Part shown: positions 1 through 7,401 of the stretch, one piece after another | How the letters are laid out: each line of letters starts with the position of its first letter | Position numbering within the stretch: position 1 is the first letter of the stretch | DNA from: Jezberella montanilacus | Lineage (GTDB): Bacteria > Pseudomonadota > Gammaproteobacteria > Burkholderiales > Burkholderiaceae_B | NCBI RefSeq assembly: GCF_003003055.1 | Contig: NZ_PVTV01000011.1 | Location: forward strand, 744,001-808,000 | Length of the DNA: 64,000 bases | Reading direction: 5' to 3' | Translations under genes and position numbers: made by a program | The notes under the pieces: generated by a model | The model's database searches: none | Seen by the model: the letters and a program-made list of their open reading frames with translations, nothing else | Told to the model about the DNA's origin: nothing

Positions 1-98
1 GAAAACTCCATGTCATCTCCGTCTCGGTTTTATTTTTCATTTTTATAACAGAGACGATGATATCGCAGACTAAGCAATAATGGGGTACAGAGCCTAGG

Positions 99-1145
99 TC
101 ACACCACTAGCGTCTGTGCATCGTTTGATGCGCACTCACGGATCTCACCCAAGTTGTAGACCGTTTCGCCATGCTTCTTGAGGGAAGCGGTGATTTGACC
201 GGCTTGATCTGCTGGGACAACAACGACCATACCGATGCCGCAATTGAAAACACGGTGCATTTCGGTATCGGCCACGCCCCCTTGCTGCTGCAACCAAGCG
301 AACAACTCGGGCAATTGCCAGGCGTCGCGATGCAGATAAGCTTGCAACCCCGATTGCAGAATACGAGGCACGTTATCTAACAAACCGCCGCCAGTAATAT
401 GAGCCATACCCTTGATTGAGCCACCAAACTCAGCCAGCACCGCCAACATGGGCTTTACATAAAGGCGAGTCGGCGCCATCACCACATCTTTTAGCGGCTG
501 GCCATAGAAATCCTGCTCTGGTTTAGCACCAGCACGCTGCAATACCTTGCGTAACAGTGAGTAGCCATTTGAATGAGCGCCACTCGAGGCTAAGCCCAGC
601 ACGACATCACCAGGAGCAATGGTTTTACCCGTGATGATCTTGGATTTCTCGACCGCGCCCACTGCAAAACCAGCTAAATCATATTCACCATCGGGGTACA
701 TGCCCGGCATCTCGGCCGTTTCGCCGCCGATCAAGGCACAGCCAGAGAGCTCGCAGCCTTTGGCAATGCCGCCCACGACTTGAGCAGCGACGTCCACCGA
801 CAACTTGCCGCAGGCAAAATAATCAAGAAAAAACAGTGGTTCAGCACCTTGAACCAAAATATCGTTGACGCTCATGGCAACCAGATCAATCCCGACTGTG
901 TCGTGGCACTGCCAGTCAAAAGCCAATTTAAGCTTAGTGCCAACCCCATCAGTCCCCGAAACCAGCACGGGTTCTTTGTAGCGTTTGGGGACCTCAAACA
1001 AGGCACCAAAGCCGCCGATGCCCGCCAGAACCCCTTCCCGCATGGTTTTTGCTGCGAGAGGTTTGATCCGGTCGACCAGTTCGTCGCCTGCATCAATGTC
1101 AACGCCTGCATCGCGGTAAGTCAAAGGGGTTTGCTGTTGTGTCAT
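99..1145 (-). CDS. purM: Phosphoribosylformylglycinamidine cyclo-ligase (AIR synthetase)
   Basis: Cytoplasmic enzyme of de novo purine synthesis that closes FGAM to AIR using ATP. The protein shows the PurM signatures GTDGVGTK (residues 64-71) and GGETAEMPG (140-148), followed by an ordinary AIRS C-terminal domain, and is 348 residues long, normal for the family. I start at the ATG at 1145; a TTG eight codons upstream (1169) would add an atypical leader and has no better ribosome site. It is divergent from hda, with about 68 bases between the two starts. This arrangement is common in Burkholderiales. Identification is secure; only the start is slightly uncertain. Confidence 0.96.
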   Translation of the reverse strand: MTQQQTPLTYRDAGVDIDAGDELVDRIKPLAAKTMREGVLAGIGGFGALFEVPKRYKEPVLVSGTDGVGTKLKLAFDWQCHDTVGIDLVAMSVNDILVQGAEPLFFLDYFACGKLSVDVAAQVVGGIAKGCELSGCALIGGETAEMPGMYPDGEYDLAGFAVGAVEKSKIITGKTIAPGDVVLGLASSGAHSNGYSLLRKVLQRAGAKPEQDFYGQPLKDVVMAPTRLYVKPMLAVLAEFGGSIKGMAHITGGGLLDNVPRILQSGLQAYLHRDAWQLPELFAWLQQQGGVADTEMHRVFNCGIGMVVVVPADQAGQITASLKKHGETVYNLGEIRECASNDAQTLVV

Positions 1146-1213
1146 GGGATAGCCGTGGTTGTGTGACAATTGCCAAGTTTCTGTAAGGATTTACCCGGAT
1201 TTTAGACGAAGCC

Positions 1214-1918
1214 ATGCAACAGCAGTTATTGCTAGAGATTATCCCTTCTGCGCCGCCCACCTTGGAAAACACCGTTACCGGTGATAACGCCGAGGCCATT
1301 GCGGCCGCTCGCAACTTACTCCCCGGCCGCACCTTGTACCTGTGGGGAGCGTCTGGCTGTGGTCGAAGTCATCTTCTAAAAGCGCTTGCTGCGACCCAGA
1401 CAGCTCGTTTGTTTGACGCAAACAGCGACGACAAGGATATATGGGCAGCAGCCACAAGCGGTGTTGATTCGGTCAAAGCCAAAACGCTGATCCTGGTGGA
1501 CGATATTCATGAAATGAATGAGTTGCAACAGTCGGCTGTATTTGCCTTGTACAATCGCTGGCGCGAGCTTGCATCAGCGACGGCTGCTTTTGCCCTGGTG
1601 GTGTCGGGTGATCGGGCGCCTTTAATGATGGATTTGCGTGAAGACCTGCGCACTCGACTGGGCTGGGATCTTGTTTATCGACTTGATCCGCTATCTGATC
1701 AGGATAAGTTATCTGCGCTTGAGAACCACGCCCAACTGATCGGATTGCCCTTGTCTCATGAGGTGCTGCAGTGGATGTTTACCCATTACGCGCGCGACAT
1801 CAGACAACTATTTGCACTGGTGGATGCCTTAGACCGCTACTCCTTGTCTAAACATCGCAATATTACCGTGCCTTTGCTGCGCGCCATGCTGTCTGACCGA
1901 GATTTTTTGCAATCATGA
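1214..1918 (+). CDS. hda: DnaA regulatory inactivator Hda
   Basis: AAA+ protein related to DnaA which, with the DNA-loaded beta clamp, stimulates hydrolysis of DnaA-bound ATP and so limits re-initiation of replication. The N-terminus carries a glutamine/leucine-rich clamp-binding-like motif (QQLLLEI, residues 3-9). A Walker A-like loop GASGCGRSH (45-53) has Arg where Lys is usual, and Walker B LILVDDIHE is at 92-100. At 234 residues it is Hda-sized and lacks the DnaA DNA-binding domain. It heads a run of genes that overlap by 1-4 bases (HAD phosphatase, pcnB, folK), so all four are probably one transcript. Confidence 0.93.
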   Translation: MQQQLLLEIIPSAPPTLENTVTGDNAEAIAAARNLLPGRTLYLWGASGCGRSHLLKALAATQTARLFDANSDDKDIWAAATSGVDSVKAKTLILVDDIHEMNELQQSAVFALYNRWRELASATAAFALVVSGDRAPLMMDLREDLRTRLGWDLVYRLDPLSDQDKLSALENHAQLIGLPLSHEVLQWMFTHYARDIRQLFALVDALDRYSLSKHRNITVPLLRAMLSDRDFLQS

Positions 1919-2613
1919 TGTCCAACCGACTTGCTCTCTTTGATTTAGATCACACCCTGCTGCCTCTGGATAGCGATTACCAATGGGCAGACTATCTGGC
2001 AAAAAGTGGCAAAGTGGGGGATCCAGCAGTCGCCATCGCACGTAACAACGAACTGATGGATCGATACAATTCAGGTCAATTAAGTGCTGAAGAGGGTGCC
2101 GCGTTTATGTTGGGCCTATTGGCCAACCAGGCGCCTCAGCACCTGGCACACTGGCATGAGGATTACATGCAACACGTGATCCGTCCAGCCATGACTGCTC
2201 AGGCGCTCGACCTCGTTGAAGGGCATTTGGTGGCGGGAGATCTCTGCGCGCTGGTAACCGCGACAAATAGTTTCGTGACAGCACCAATTGCACGCGCGTT
2301 TGGCATACCTCACTTGATTGCCACTGACCCTGAGTTTGTTCGAGGCCGGTACACCGGCAAAATCCAGGGGACTCCAAGCTTCAAAGAAGGCAAAGTGTTG
2401 CGGGTGAATTCATGGCTCAACGGTATGGGTAAGAGAATGAATGATTTTAGTGAGTCATATTTTTACAGTGACTCAATCAACGATGTGCCACTGCTTGAAG
2501 CAGTCACGCATCCCATCGTGACCAATCCTAGTGCAAGCCTGCTCACGCTTGCACAACAACGTAATTGGCCTGTGCTCAATTTGTTCGAGCATTTGCAAGA
2601 TAACAAATCCTAA
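1915..2613 (+). CDS. HAD-IB family phosphatase (SerB-like)
   Basis: Haloacid dehalogenase-superfamily phosphatase of subclass IB, the group that contains phosphoserine phosphatase. The nucleophile motif FDLDHTLL has Asp10 and Asp12. A later lysine segment (SFKEGKV) and motif IV (YSDSINDVPLLE) complete the active site. Length is 232 residues. The start ATG overlaps the hda stop (ATGA); a second ATG follows immediately at 1918. In this conserved neighbourhood the gene is normally annotated only as a HAD-IB hydrolase. Its substrate is unknown, and SerB activity is possible but not shown by the sequence. Confidence 0.88.
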   Translation: MMSNRLALFDLDHTLLPLDSDYQWADYLAKSGKVGDPAVAIARNNELMDRYNSGQLSAEEGAAFMLGLLANQAPQHLAHWHEDYMQHVIRPAMTAQALDLVEGHLVAGDLCALVTATNSFVTAPIARAFGIPHLIATDPEFVRGRYTGKIQGTPSFKEGKVLRVNSWLNGMGKRMNDFSESYFYSDSINDVPLLEAVTHPIVTNPSASLLTLAQQRNWPVLNLFEHLQDNKS

Positions 2614-4013
2614 TGATCCAAACCACAATCAAAAGTTTTGTCGGACGTCTTTTAGGCCGACGTCAGTCCGGTCCGCAACGAATTGATAAATCTCGACATG
2701 GCATCGACAGGCGAAACGTATCTCGCCATGCGATTAAGGTATGTGAGGTGTTGCAGCAACAAGGTTTCGAAGCCTATATCGTAGGCGGTGCCGTGCGCGA
2801 TTTGATTGTGGGGCTTGAGCCTAAAGACTTCGATGTCGCAACCAATGCCACACCTGAGCAGATCCCCCCGCTGTTTCGGCGTGCCCGAATCATCGGCCGT
2901 CGGTTTCAGCTCGTGCATGTCGTCTTCGGTCAAGAAATCATCGAGACGTCGACATTTCGTGCGCCAGCGTCAGAACATCAACAAACAGATGATCATGGAC
3001 GCATTCTTCGTGATAATGAATTCGGCAACCATGAGCAGGATGCCGTTAGACGTGATTTCACGATCAACGCGCTGTATTACGATCCATCAACTGAACAGGT
3101 GATTGATTTTCATCACGGCGTTGAAGATCTCAAAAAACGAGTGGTGCGCATGATTGGCGACCCGCAGACCCGTTATCGGGAAGATCCGGTTCGCATGCTT
3201 CGAGCAGTCAGATTTGCAGTCAAACTCAGTGCCACGATTGATCCTGATACCCGTGCACCGATCTCAGCCATGGCGGACCTACTTGAAAACGTGCCAGCCT
3301 CGCGTCTTTTTGACGAGATGCTCAAATTATTGACCTGTGGTCACGCAATGGACTGCATCCGGCAATTGCGCCAAGATGGCTTGCACCAAGGCCTGCTGCC
3401 ATTGCTAGATGTCGTGTTCGAGCAGCCAGGGGGCGAGGACTTTATTGAACTGGCGCTGGATCGAACTGATCATCGAGTGCGCGCGGGCAAACCAGTTAGC
3501 CCGAGCTTTTTGTTTGCCGCTCTGCTGTGGCAACAAGTTGAAGCGCGTTGCAAAGTGATGGTGCAAAAAGGCGAGCCTTATGTGCAATCCCTGATGTCCG
3601 CGGCTGACTCAGTTTTGGACGAACAAACAGTCAAGCTCGCTATTCAAAAGCGATTTGCCTCTGACATGCGTGAAATCTGGTTCATGCAGCCGCGCTTCGA
3701 GCGTCGCTTGCCCAAGTCTATCTGGCGGATGTTTGAGCAGCCCAGGTTCAGGGCAGCGGTGGATTTCCTGCAATTAAGGGCGGCTGCCCATCAGTTTGAT
3801 AGCGTGCTGGCTCAATGGTGGATGGATTTGGCTAATTCGGACGATGCTGGTCGTGCTCAGATTCTCGAAGATCTGGCGAAGCAACCTCGTGACACAGGTA
3901 CTGCGCCCGCATCACGCACTCGGACCAGACGTCGCCGGGGGCCGAACCGCTCAAATGCCAAAACATCGGGTGAAAGTAGTGAGGGCGGCGGTAACACTTA
4001 CGATCCAACATGA
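2613..4013 (+). CDS. pcnB: Poly(A) polymerase I
   Basis: Class II nucleotidyltransferase that adds 3' poly(A) tails to RNA and promotes decay. The nucleotidyltransferase head is clear: YIVGGAVRDL near residue 56, then KDFDVATNA with the catalytic aspartates. The family motifs RRDFTINALYYD and REDPVRMLRAVRF follow. The C-terminal 40 residues are a basic tail rich in Arg (RTRTRRRRG), as in bacterial PcnB, rather than the HD or CBS domains of tRNA CCA-adding enzymes, which argues for poly(A) polymerase. Start and upstream stop overlap as TAATG. Length of 466 residues is typical. Confidence 0.93.
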   Translation: MIQTTIKSFVGRLLGRRQSGPQRIDKSRHGIDRRNVSRHAIKVCEVLQQQGFEAYIVGGAVRDLIVGLEPKDFDVATNATPEQIPPLFRRARIIGRRFQLVHVVFGQEIIETSTFRAPASEHQQTDDHGRILRDNEFGNHEQDAVRRDFTINALYYDPSTEQVIDFHHGVEDLKKRVVRMIGDPQTRYREDPVRMLRAVRFAVKLSATIDPDTRAPISAMADLLENVPASRLFDEMLKLLTCGHAMDCIRQLRQDGLHQGLLPLLDVVFEQPGGEDFIELALDRTDHRVRAGKPVSPSFLFAALLWQQVEARCKVMVQKGEPYVQSLMSAADSVLDEQTVKLAIQKRFASDMREIWFMQPRFERRLPKSIWRMFEQPRFRAAVDFLQLRAAAHQFDSVLAQWWMDLANSDDAGRAQILEDLAKQPRDTGTAPASRTRTRRRRGPNRSNAKTSGESSEGGGNTYDPT

Positions 4014-4486
4014 TTGCTACAGCCTTCGTCGGGCTGGGTGCCAATCTCGGCGAAGCCCGTCAGACAGTCACTGACGCCCTCGTGACGTTAGGGCAGACAA
4101 CTGGCATACTGTCCTGTGACTCTGCCCAGCTCTATGGTAGCGACCCAGTCGATGCGACTGGGCCAACTTTCGTCAATACCGTGGCTAAGTTAAGGACAAC
4201 GCTGTCACCAATTGAACTTCTAGATACTTTGCAGCGCGTTGAACAAAGGTATGGCAGACAGCGGCATTACCTCAACGCACCCAGAACCCTGGATCTTGAT
4301 CTGCTGTGGTACGAAGGGGTCGCGATGACTACGCCTCGACTGACTTTGCCACATCCTCGGATGCACTTGAGGGCATTTGTCTTGAAGCCGCTGAGTGAAC
4401 TTGCGCCAGATCTGACGTTGCCGCAGGGGTCAATTCAAACCTTGCTTTTAACAGTCGAAGAACAAGCGATTTGGGTTCTGACTTAG
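4010..4486 (+). CDS. folK: 2-amino-4-hydroxy-6-hydroxymethyldihydropteridine pyrophosphokinase
   Basis: HPPK transfers pyrophosphate from ATP to 6-hydroxymethyl-dihydropterin in folate biosynthesis. The N-terminus has FVGLGANLGEA, the centre has the signature RTLDLDLLWYEG with the metal-binding DLD, and LPHPRMHLRAFVLKPL follows. The protein has 158 residues, normal for a monofunctional enzyme. It overlaps the end of pcnB by four bases (ATGA), as in many betaproteobacteria, and closes the hda operon. No convincing terminator follows; the next 243 bases to the GntR gene hold only AT-rich sequence and weak half-sites. Confidence 0.95.
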   Translation: MIATAFVGLGANLGEARQTVTDALVTLGQTTGILSCDSAQLYGSDPVDATGPTFVNTVAKLRTTLSPIELLDTLQRVEQRYGRQRHYLNAPRTLDLDLLWYEGVAMTTPRLTLPHPRMHLRAFVLKPLSELAPDLTLPQGSIQTLLLTVEEQAIWVLT

Positions 4487-4729
4487 ACTGTCAGCAATCA
4501 TTTAGCCGGTCAATTGCAATAAAAATTCGCCTGTGCTGGCTTTGATGCAGTCAGTTGGGATGTTACCGTAAGTCCTGCAAGACTCCCAAGCTCATCACTT
4601 AGCATTAAACTCGATCGCTAATCGAATCTATCATCATGAAACTTCAAGTTATCACGTCTGCCGATGCTCAGCTTCTAGAATACCAAGGGGTTCTTTCAAG
4701 CGCTGGTATGACGACCAGGTCTTGCTTCT

Positions 4730-5359
4730 ATGGTTGGTAATCAATCACTGACCGATGGGGTGGTCAAGACGCTTCGGGATCAAATCCTGCAAGGGGAGTT
4801 GCGTCCTGGCGCTCGTCTGGTTGAAGGCAAAATATCAGAACAACTCGGTGTCTCACGCGTACCAGTGCGGGAAGCCTTGCATTTACTTGCAGCGGAGGGC
4901 GTTGTCACCATTGAAGCTCGCAAGGGTGCGGTCGTGACAGTATTTTCTGTTCAGCAAGTCAGAGAACTTGTAGAAGTGAGAGCGACGCTTGAGGCCCTTA
5001 ATGCCAAACTGGCAGCGCGGCGCAATGATCCAGAGCAGTTAGCCATACTTGAACAGATCTTGAAACAAGGAAACGATCTGACCGGTAAAGATGATCTCGT
5101 GCGCATCGCTGAACTCAACATGGCGTTTCATGATGCGCTGGGCAAGGTTGCCGCAAATTCGATTTTGCAAGACATGATGAGATCGTTGCGTGAGCGCACC
5201 GCCTTGATCTTTACCTCGCGAGACGATGGTTTTATTACCAAAACCTGGCAAGAACATGAAGCCATTTTGCGTGCGGTGATCTCTGGTGATGGTGAGATGG
5301 CAGCCTTACTGGCGCTGCGCCATGTCTACAGTGCAGCACAAATCGATCGGCCAGTTTAA
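4730..5359 (+). CDS. GntR family transcriptional regulator, FCD type
   Basis: DNA-binding regulator: an N-terminal winged helix (roughly residues 8-72, with the recognition segment QLGVSRVPVREALHLL) and a C-terminal FCD ligand domain. The FCD domain keeps histidines in the usual metal-site positions (NMAFHDAL, QEHEAIL, LRHVYSA), so a metal plus carboxylate effector is plausible. Length is 209 residues. It converges on the ferredoxin gene behind it (stops overlap by four bases). The closest palindromes of the type FCD regulators bind lie at 6059-6124, between the divergent ferredoxin and oxidase genes, which makes it the likely local regulator. The effector is unknown. Confidence 0.9.
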   Translation: MVGNQSLTDGVVKTLRDQILQGELRPGARLVEGKISEQLGVSRVPVREALHLLAAEGVVTIEARKGAVVTVFSVQQVRELVEVRATLEALNAKLAARRNDPEQLAILEQILKQGNDLTGKDDLVRIAELNMAFHDALGKVAANSILQDMMRSLRERTALIFTSRDDGFITKTWQEHEAILRAVISGDGEMAALLALRHVYSAAQIDRPV

Positions 5360-5652
5360 TTAACTTTTTTTGGTGTCCAAGATACGCTCACATCACCAGT
5401 GATAAACGTCTGGCAGGCCATCCGGTAGTTATTTGCAAAGTCTTCTTCAGTAAGGTGCTTTCTTTCTTTTGCTTTAATCGCATCTGTGTTGGCAATGCCT
5501 TGCTCAATCCTGCACTTACAGGTGCCGCAGATACCACCGCCACAACGGTAAGGTATCCCACCTTTTTCTCTGAGTGATATGCGCAAAAGGCTGCCGCCTT
5601 CTTCGAGAGTAACCGTTTTATTGTCGTTCGTAATAAAGGTGACAGTAATCAT
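5356..5652 (-). CDS. [2Fe-2S] ferredoxin, plant type (first of two)
   Basis: Small soluble electron carrier of 98 residues with a beta-grasp [2Fe-2S] fold. Cluster ligands are visible as C37-x4-C42-x2-C45 (CGGGICGTC) and C80 (RMACQTF), the plant-type spacing. It lies downstream of a second ferredoxin gene with a 39-base gap, so both should be on one transcript read away from the oxidase gene. No ferredoxin reductase is encoded nearby, so reduction must come from elsewhere. By position the likely partner is the diiron oxidase at 6186, which is an inference. Confidence 0.9.
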   Translation of the reverse strand: MITVTFITNDNKTVTLEEGGSLLRISLREKGGIPYRCGGGICGTCKCRIEQGIANTDAIKAKERKHLTEEDFANNYRMACQTFITGDVSVSWTPKKVN

Positions 5653-5691
5653 GTTTTAACACGATGGCAGCGGCCACAGTCGAAGCGTGTT

Positions 5692-5991
5692 TCAGACAAG
5701 ATCATTTTGTTCAATTTCCAAATCGTGGCTTACCCAAAGCTGGCACATCAGCCGAAACCCCAAATCGATTCTGTCCCCGAGTAACTTTAGCTCCTTCCAG
5801 TTTGGCTCAGGCAGATGCTCCTGACCTGCAATCACCCGACACGCGCACTTGCAACATTTGCCCATACCGCAACCATATTTAAGATGTGGATAGGGAAATT
5901 TTTTAATGCCCGCACACACGACCAGATTGGCATTATTCTTGACCTCGCCAGTCTGGATTTGACCGTTTTTGTGTATGGTGATGATAGGCAT
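5692..5991 (-). CDS. [2Fe-2S] ferredoxin, plant type (second of two)
   Basis: A 99-residue ferredoxin with cluster ligands C41-x4-C46-x2-C49 (CGMGKCCKC) and C83 (RLMCQLW). The sequence differs strongly from the neighbour at 5356, so this is not a recent duplicate; it has a longer segment before the cluster and additional cysteines (C26, C47, C51). It is the first gene of the leftward transcript and starts 194 bases from the divergent oxidase gene. A pair of unlike ferredoxins may mean two redox partners or a two-step electron path. Confidence 0.9.
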   Translation of the reverse strand: MPIITIHKNGQIQTGEVKNNANLVVCAGIKKFPYPHLKYGCGMGKCCKCACRVIAGQEHLPEPNWKELKLLGDRIDLGFRLMCQLWVSHDLEIEQNDLV

Positions 5992-6058
5992 TGAGGTGCT
6001 TGTTTGACAGATTCAATCTATATATCGTGAGCAGTTGAAATTAAAGAGCCCAATCAAA

Positions 6059-6072
6059 TTTAGTATACCAAA
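6059..6072. promoter_or_regulatory. Probable GntR-type operator, distal copy
   Basis: Near-palindrome TTTAGTATACCAAA centred on GTATAC (6063-6068), with one mismatch in the arms. It resembles the site at 6113-6124 and fits the general TnGTnnnACnA pattern bound by FCD-type GntR proteins. Binding by the product of the gene at 4730 is inferred. Confidence 0.6.
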
Positions 6073-6112
6073 CCAGCATAAAGTGATATAAATGTCAGCA
6101 AATATGATCAAT

Positions 6113-6124
6113 TTGGTATACCAA
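6113..6124. promoter_or_regulatory. Probable GntR-type operator, proximal copy
   Basis: Perfect 12-base palindrome TTGGTATACCAA. Its centre is 53 bases from the centre of the copy at 6059-6072, about five helical turns, so both sites face the same side of the helix. It lies 62 bases before the oxidase start, in the divergent ferredoxin/oxidase promoter region. Confidence 0.68.
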
Positions 6125-6185
6125 TTTTGATTGTGATCCTTGGTTTTGTTGCTTAAGCCCGCAGTCAACTTCTCAGGAGTTTGCC

Positions 6186-6917
6186 ATGTCACTGTTAATG
6201 AGCCACGATGAGTTTCGCACCGCCCTTGAGGAATCCATTCAGGGCAAGACTGCAACAAAAGCCCTTTTTAGTATGGCTTGGGCCAATGGCGACTTGAGCC
6301 GCGAGCATTTTTGTCGCTGGGCAGAGAATCACTATCACTATGTGGGCCCCTTTGCTGATTACTTGGCTTACGTCTATGCACGCACCCCGGACAGCTGGAC
6401 TGAGGCAAAAGATTTTCTTCTGTCCAATATGTACGAGGAGGAAATTGGCGGCGATCGTCACACCGATTTGTTAATCCGGTTTGCAGAGGCTTGTGGCACG
6501 ACCCGTGAGCGCGTGACGAATCCGGACAATATGTCACCGACTACGCGAGGCCTGCAATCCTGGTGCTATGCCGTCGCCATGCGAGAGGATCCTGTCGTTG
6601 CGGTGGCGGGTCTCGTCGTTGGTCTTGAGTCACAAGTCCCGTCTATTTATCGTAAGCAAACGCCTGTTTTGCGCGAAAAATATGGATTTACTGATGAGCA
6701 GGTTGAGTTCTTCGATCTGCATATCGTTTCTGACGAAATTCATGGCGAGCGTGGTTATCAAATTGTTTTGGATCACGCCACCACGCCTGAGCTACAGCAA
6801 AAATGCTTAAAGATTTGTGAAATCGGTGCCCAGATGAGATTTCTCTATACCACCGCGCTCTATAACGACTACGTGGCGGGACACGATGGGCAAACACCTC
6901 ACTTGAAGGTAGCCTGA
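6186..6917 (+). CDS. Heme-oxygenase-like diiron oxidase (TenA/PqqC-like, HDO family)
   Basis: All-helical protein of 243 residues with the ligand set of HDO enzymes, the family of CADD, UndA, BesC and SznF. E85 and H92 lie in the YEEEIGGDRH segment, E148 in VVGLESQVP, and H179, D183 and H186 in LHIVSDEIHG. The E-x6-H and H-x3-D-x2-H spacings match the CADD-type pattern. The residue before the second Glu is Leu, not the Tyr found in CADD, so a self-sacrificing 4-aminobenzoate synthase is not favoured. A good ribosome site (AGGAG) precedes the ATG. It overlaps the next gene by one base. Likely role is an O2-dependent oxidation fed by the adjacent ferredoxins; the substrate is unknown. Confidence 0.82.
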   Translation: MSLLMSHDEFRTALEESIQGKTATKALFSMAWANGDLSREHFCRWAENHYHYVGPFADYLAYVYARTPDSWTEAKDFLLSNMYEEEIGGDRHTDLLIRFAEACGTTRERVTNPDNMSPTTRGLQSWCYAVAMREDPVVAVAGLVVGLESQVPSIYRKQTPVLREKYGFTDEQVEFFDLHIVSDEIHGERGYQIVLDHATTPELQQKCLKICEIGAQMRFLYTTALYNDYVAGHDGQTPHLKVA

Positions 6918-7396
6918 TGAAGCCTATCCTTCGCCTTGAGTTGCAAGAAGCGCGTGTCATGATCAACGCTGCAATTGCCAAGTCAGAAGAGATTGGCGTT
7001 TACGAAACGGTCTGTATCGTGGACGAAGGCGGTTTTCCCATCGCAATGGAGCGGATGAACGGGGCTCGTATCACCGGCCCGCAAATCGCCTGGAATAAAG
7101 CCTTCACTGCTGCGGGCCATAAGCGCTCTACCCACCTCTTTAATTCTCCTCCCAACGGGCCTGCGTTGCCAAACAACGAGGCTTTCGGGATTCAATGGAG
7201 TTTTGATGGCAAGTTTGCGACCTTTGTGGGCGGCTTCCCCATCGTGGTCGATGGCGAAGTAGTCGGTGGTGTGGGGCTAAGCGGGGGCAACGGCGAGCAA
7301 GATACCAAAGCTGGTATAGCCGCGCTTGAAGCTTTAAGCACGTTGCTTGCACCCAAAGGCCATCACGTCGTCACTGACGCAAATATTAAGAGATAG
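6917..7396 (+). CDS. GlcG/HbpS family protein (DUF336)
   Basis: A 159-residue single-domain protein of the GlcG/HbpS family. It has the characteristic pattern of helix (ARVMINAAIAKSEE), VCIVDEGGFPIAMERM, the central NKAFTAAGHKR region, and the C-terminal glycine-rich GGVGLSGGNGEQD loop. Family members bind heme or small ligands and often sit beside oxidoreductases or catabolic enzymes, but no uniform reaction is established. Its start overlaps the oxidase stop (TGATG), so the two are translationally coupled. It may be a cofactor- or ligand-binding accessory of the oxidase, which is inference. Confidence 0.85.
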   Translation: MKPILRLELQEARVMINAAIAKSEEIGVYETVCIVDEGGFPIAMERMNGARITGPQIAWNKAFTAAGHKRSTHLFNSPPNGPALPNNEAFGIQWSFDGKFATFVGGFPIVVDGEVVGGVGLSGGNGEQDTKAGIAALEALSTLLAPKGHHVVTDANIKR

Positions 7397-7401
7397 CGCA
7401 A

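Noticed and set aside
20-56. CGTCTC/GAGACG dyad downstream of purM as a terminator
   Set aside because: Arms of six bases around a 25-base T-rich loop, with no T run following in the purM direction; too weak to call.
4636-4740. Short frame of 34 codons overlapping the GntR start, possible leader peptide
   Set aside because: No clear ribosome site, no repeated regulatory codons and no attenuator-like hairpin; chance is enough to explain it.
6186-6917. Annotation as TenA (thiaminase II) or PqqC
   Set aside because: The six-ligand diiron pattern and lack of thi or pqq neighbours fit HDO oxidases better.
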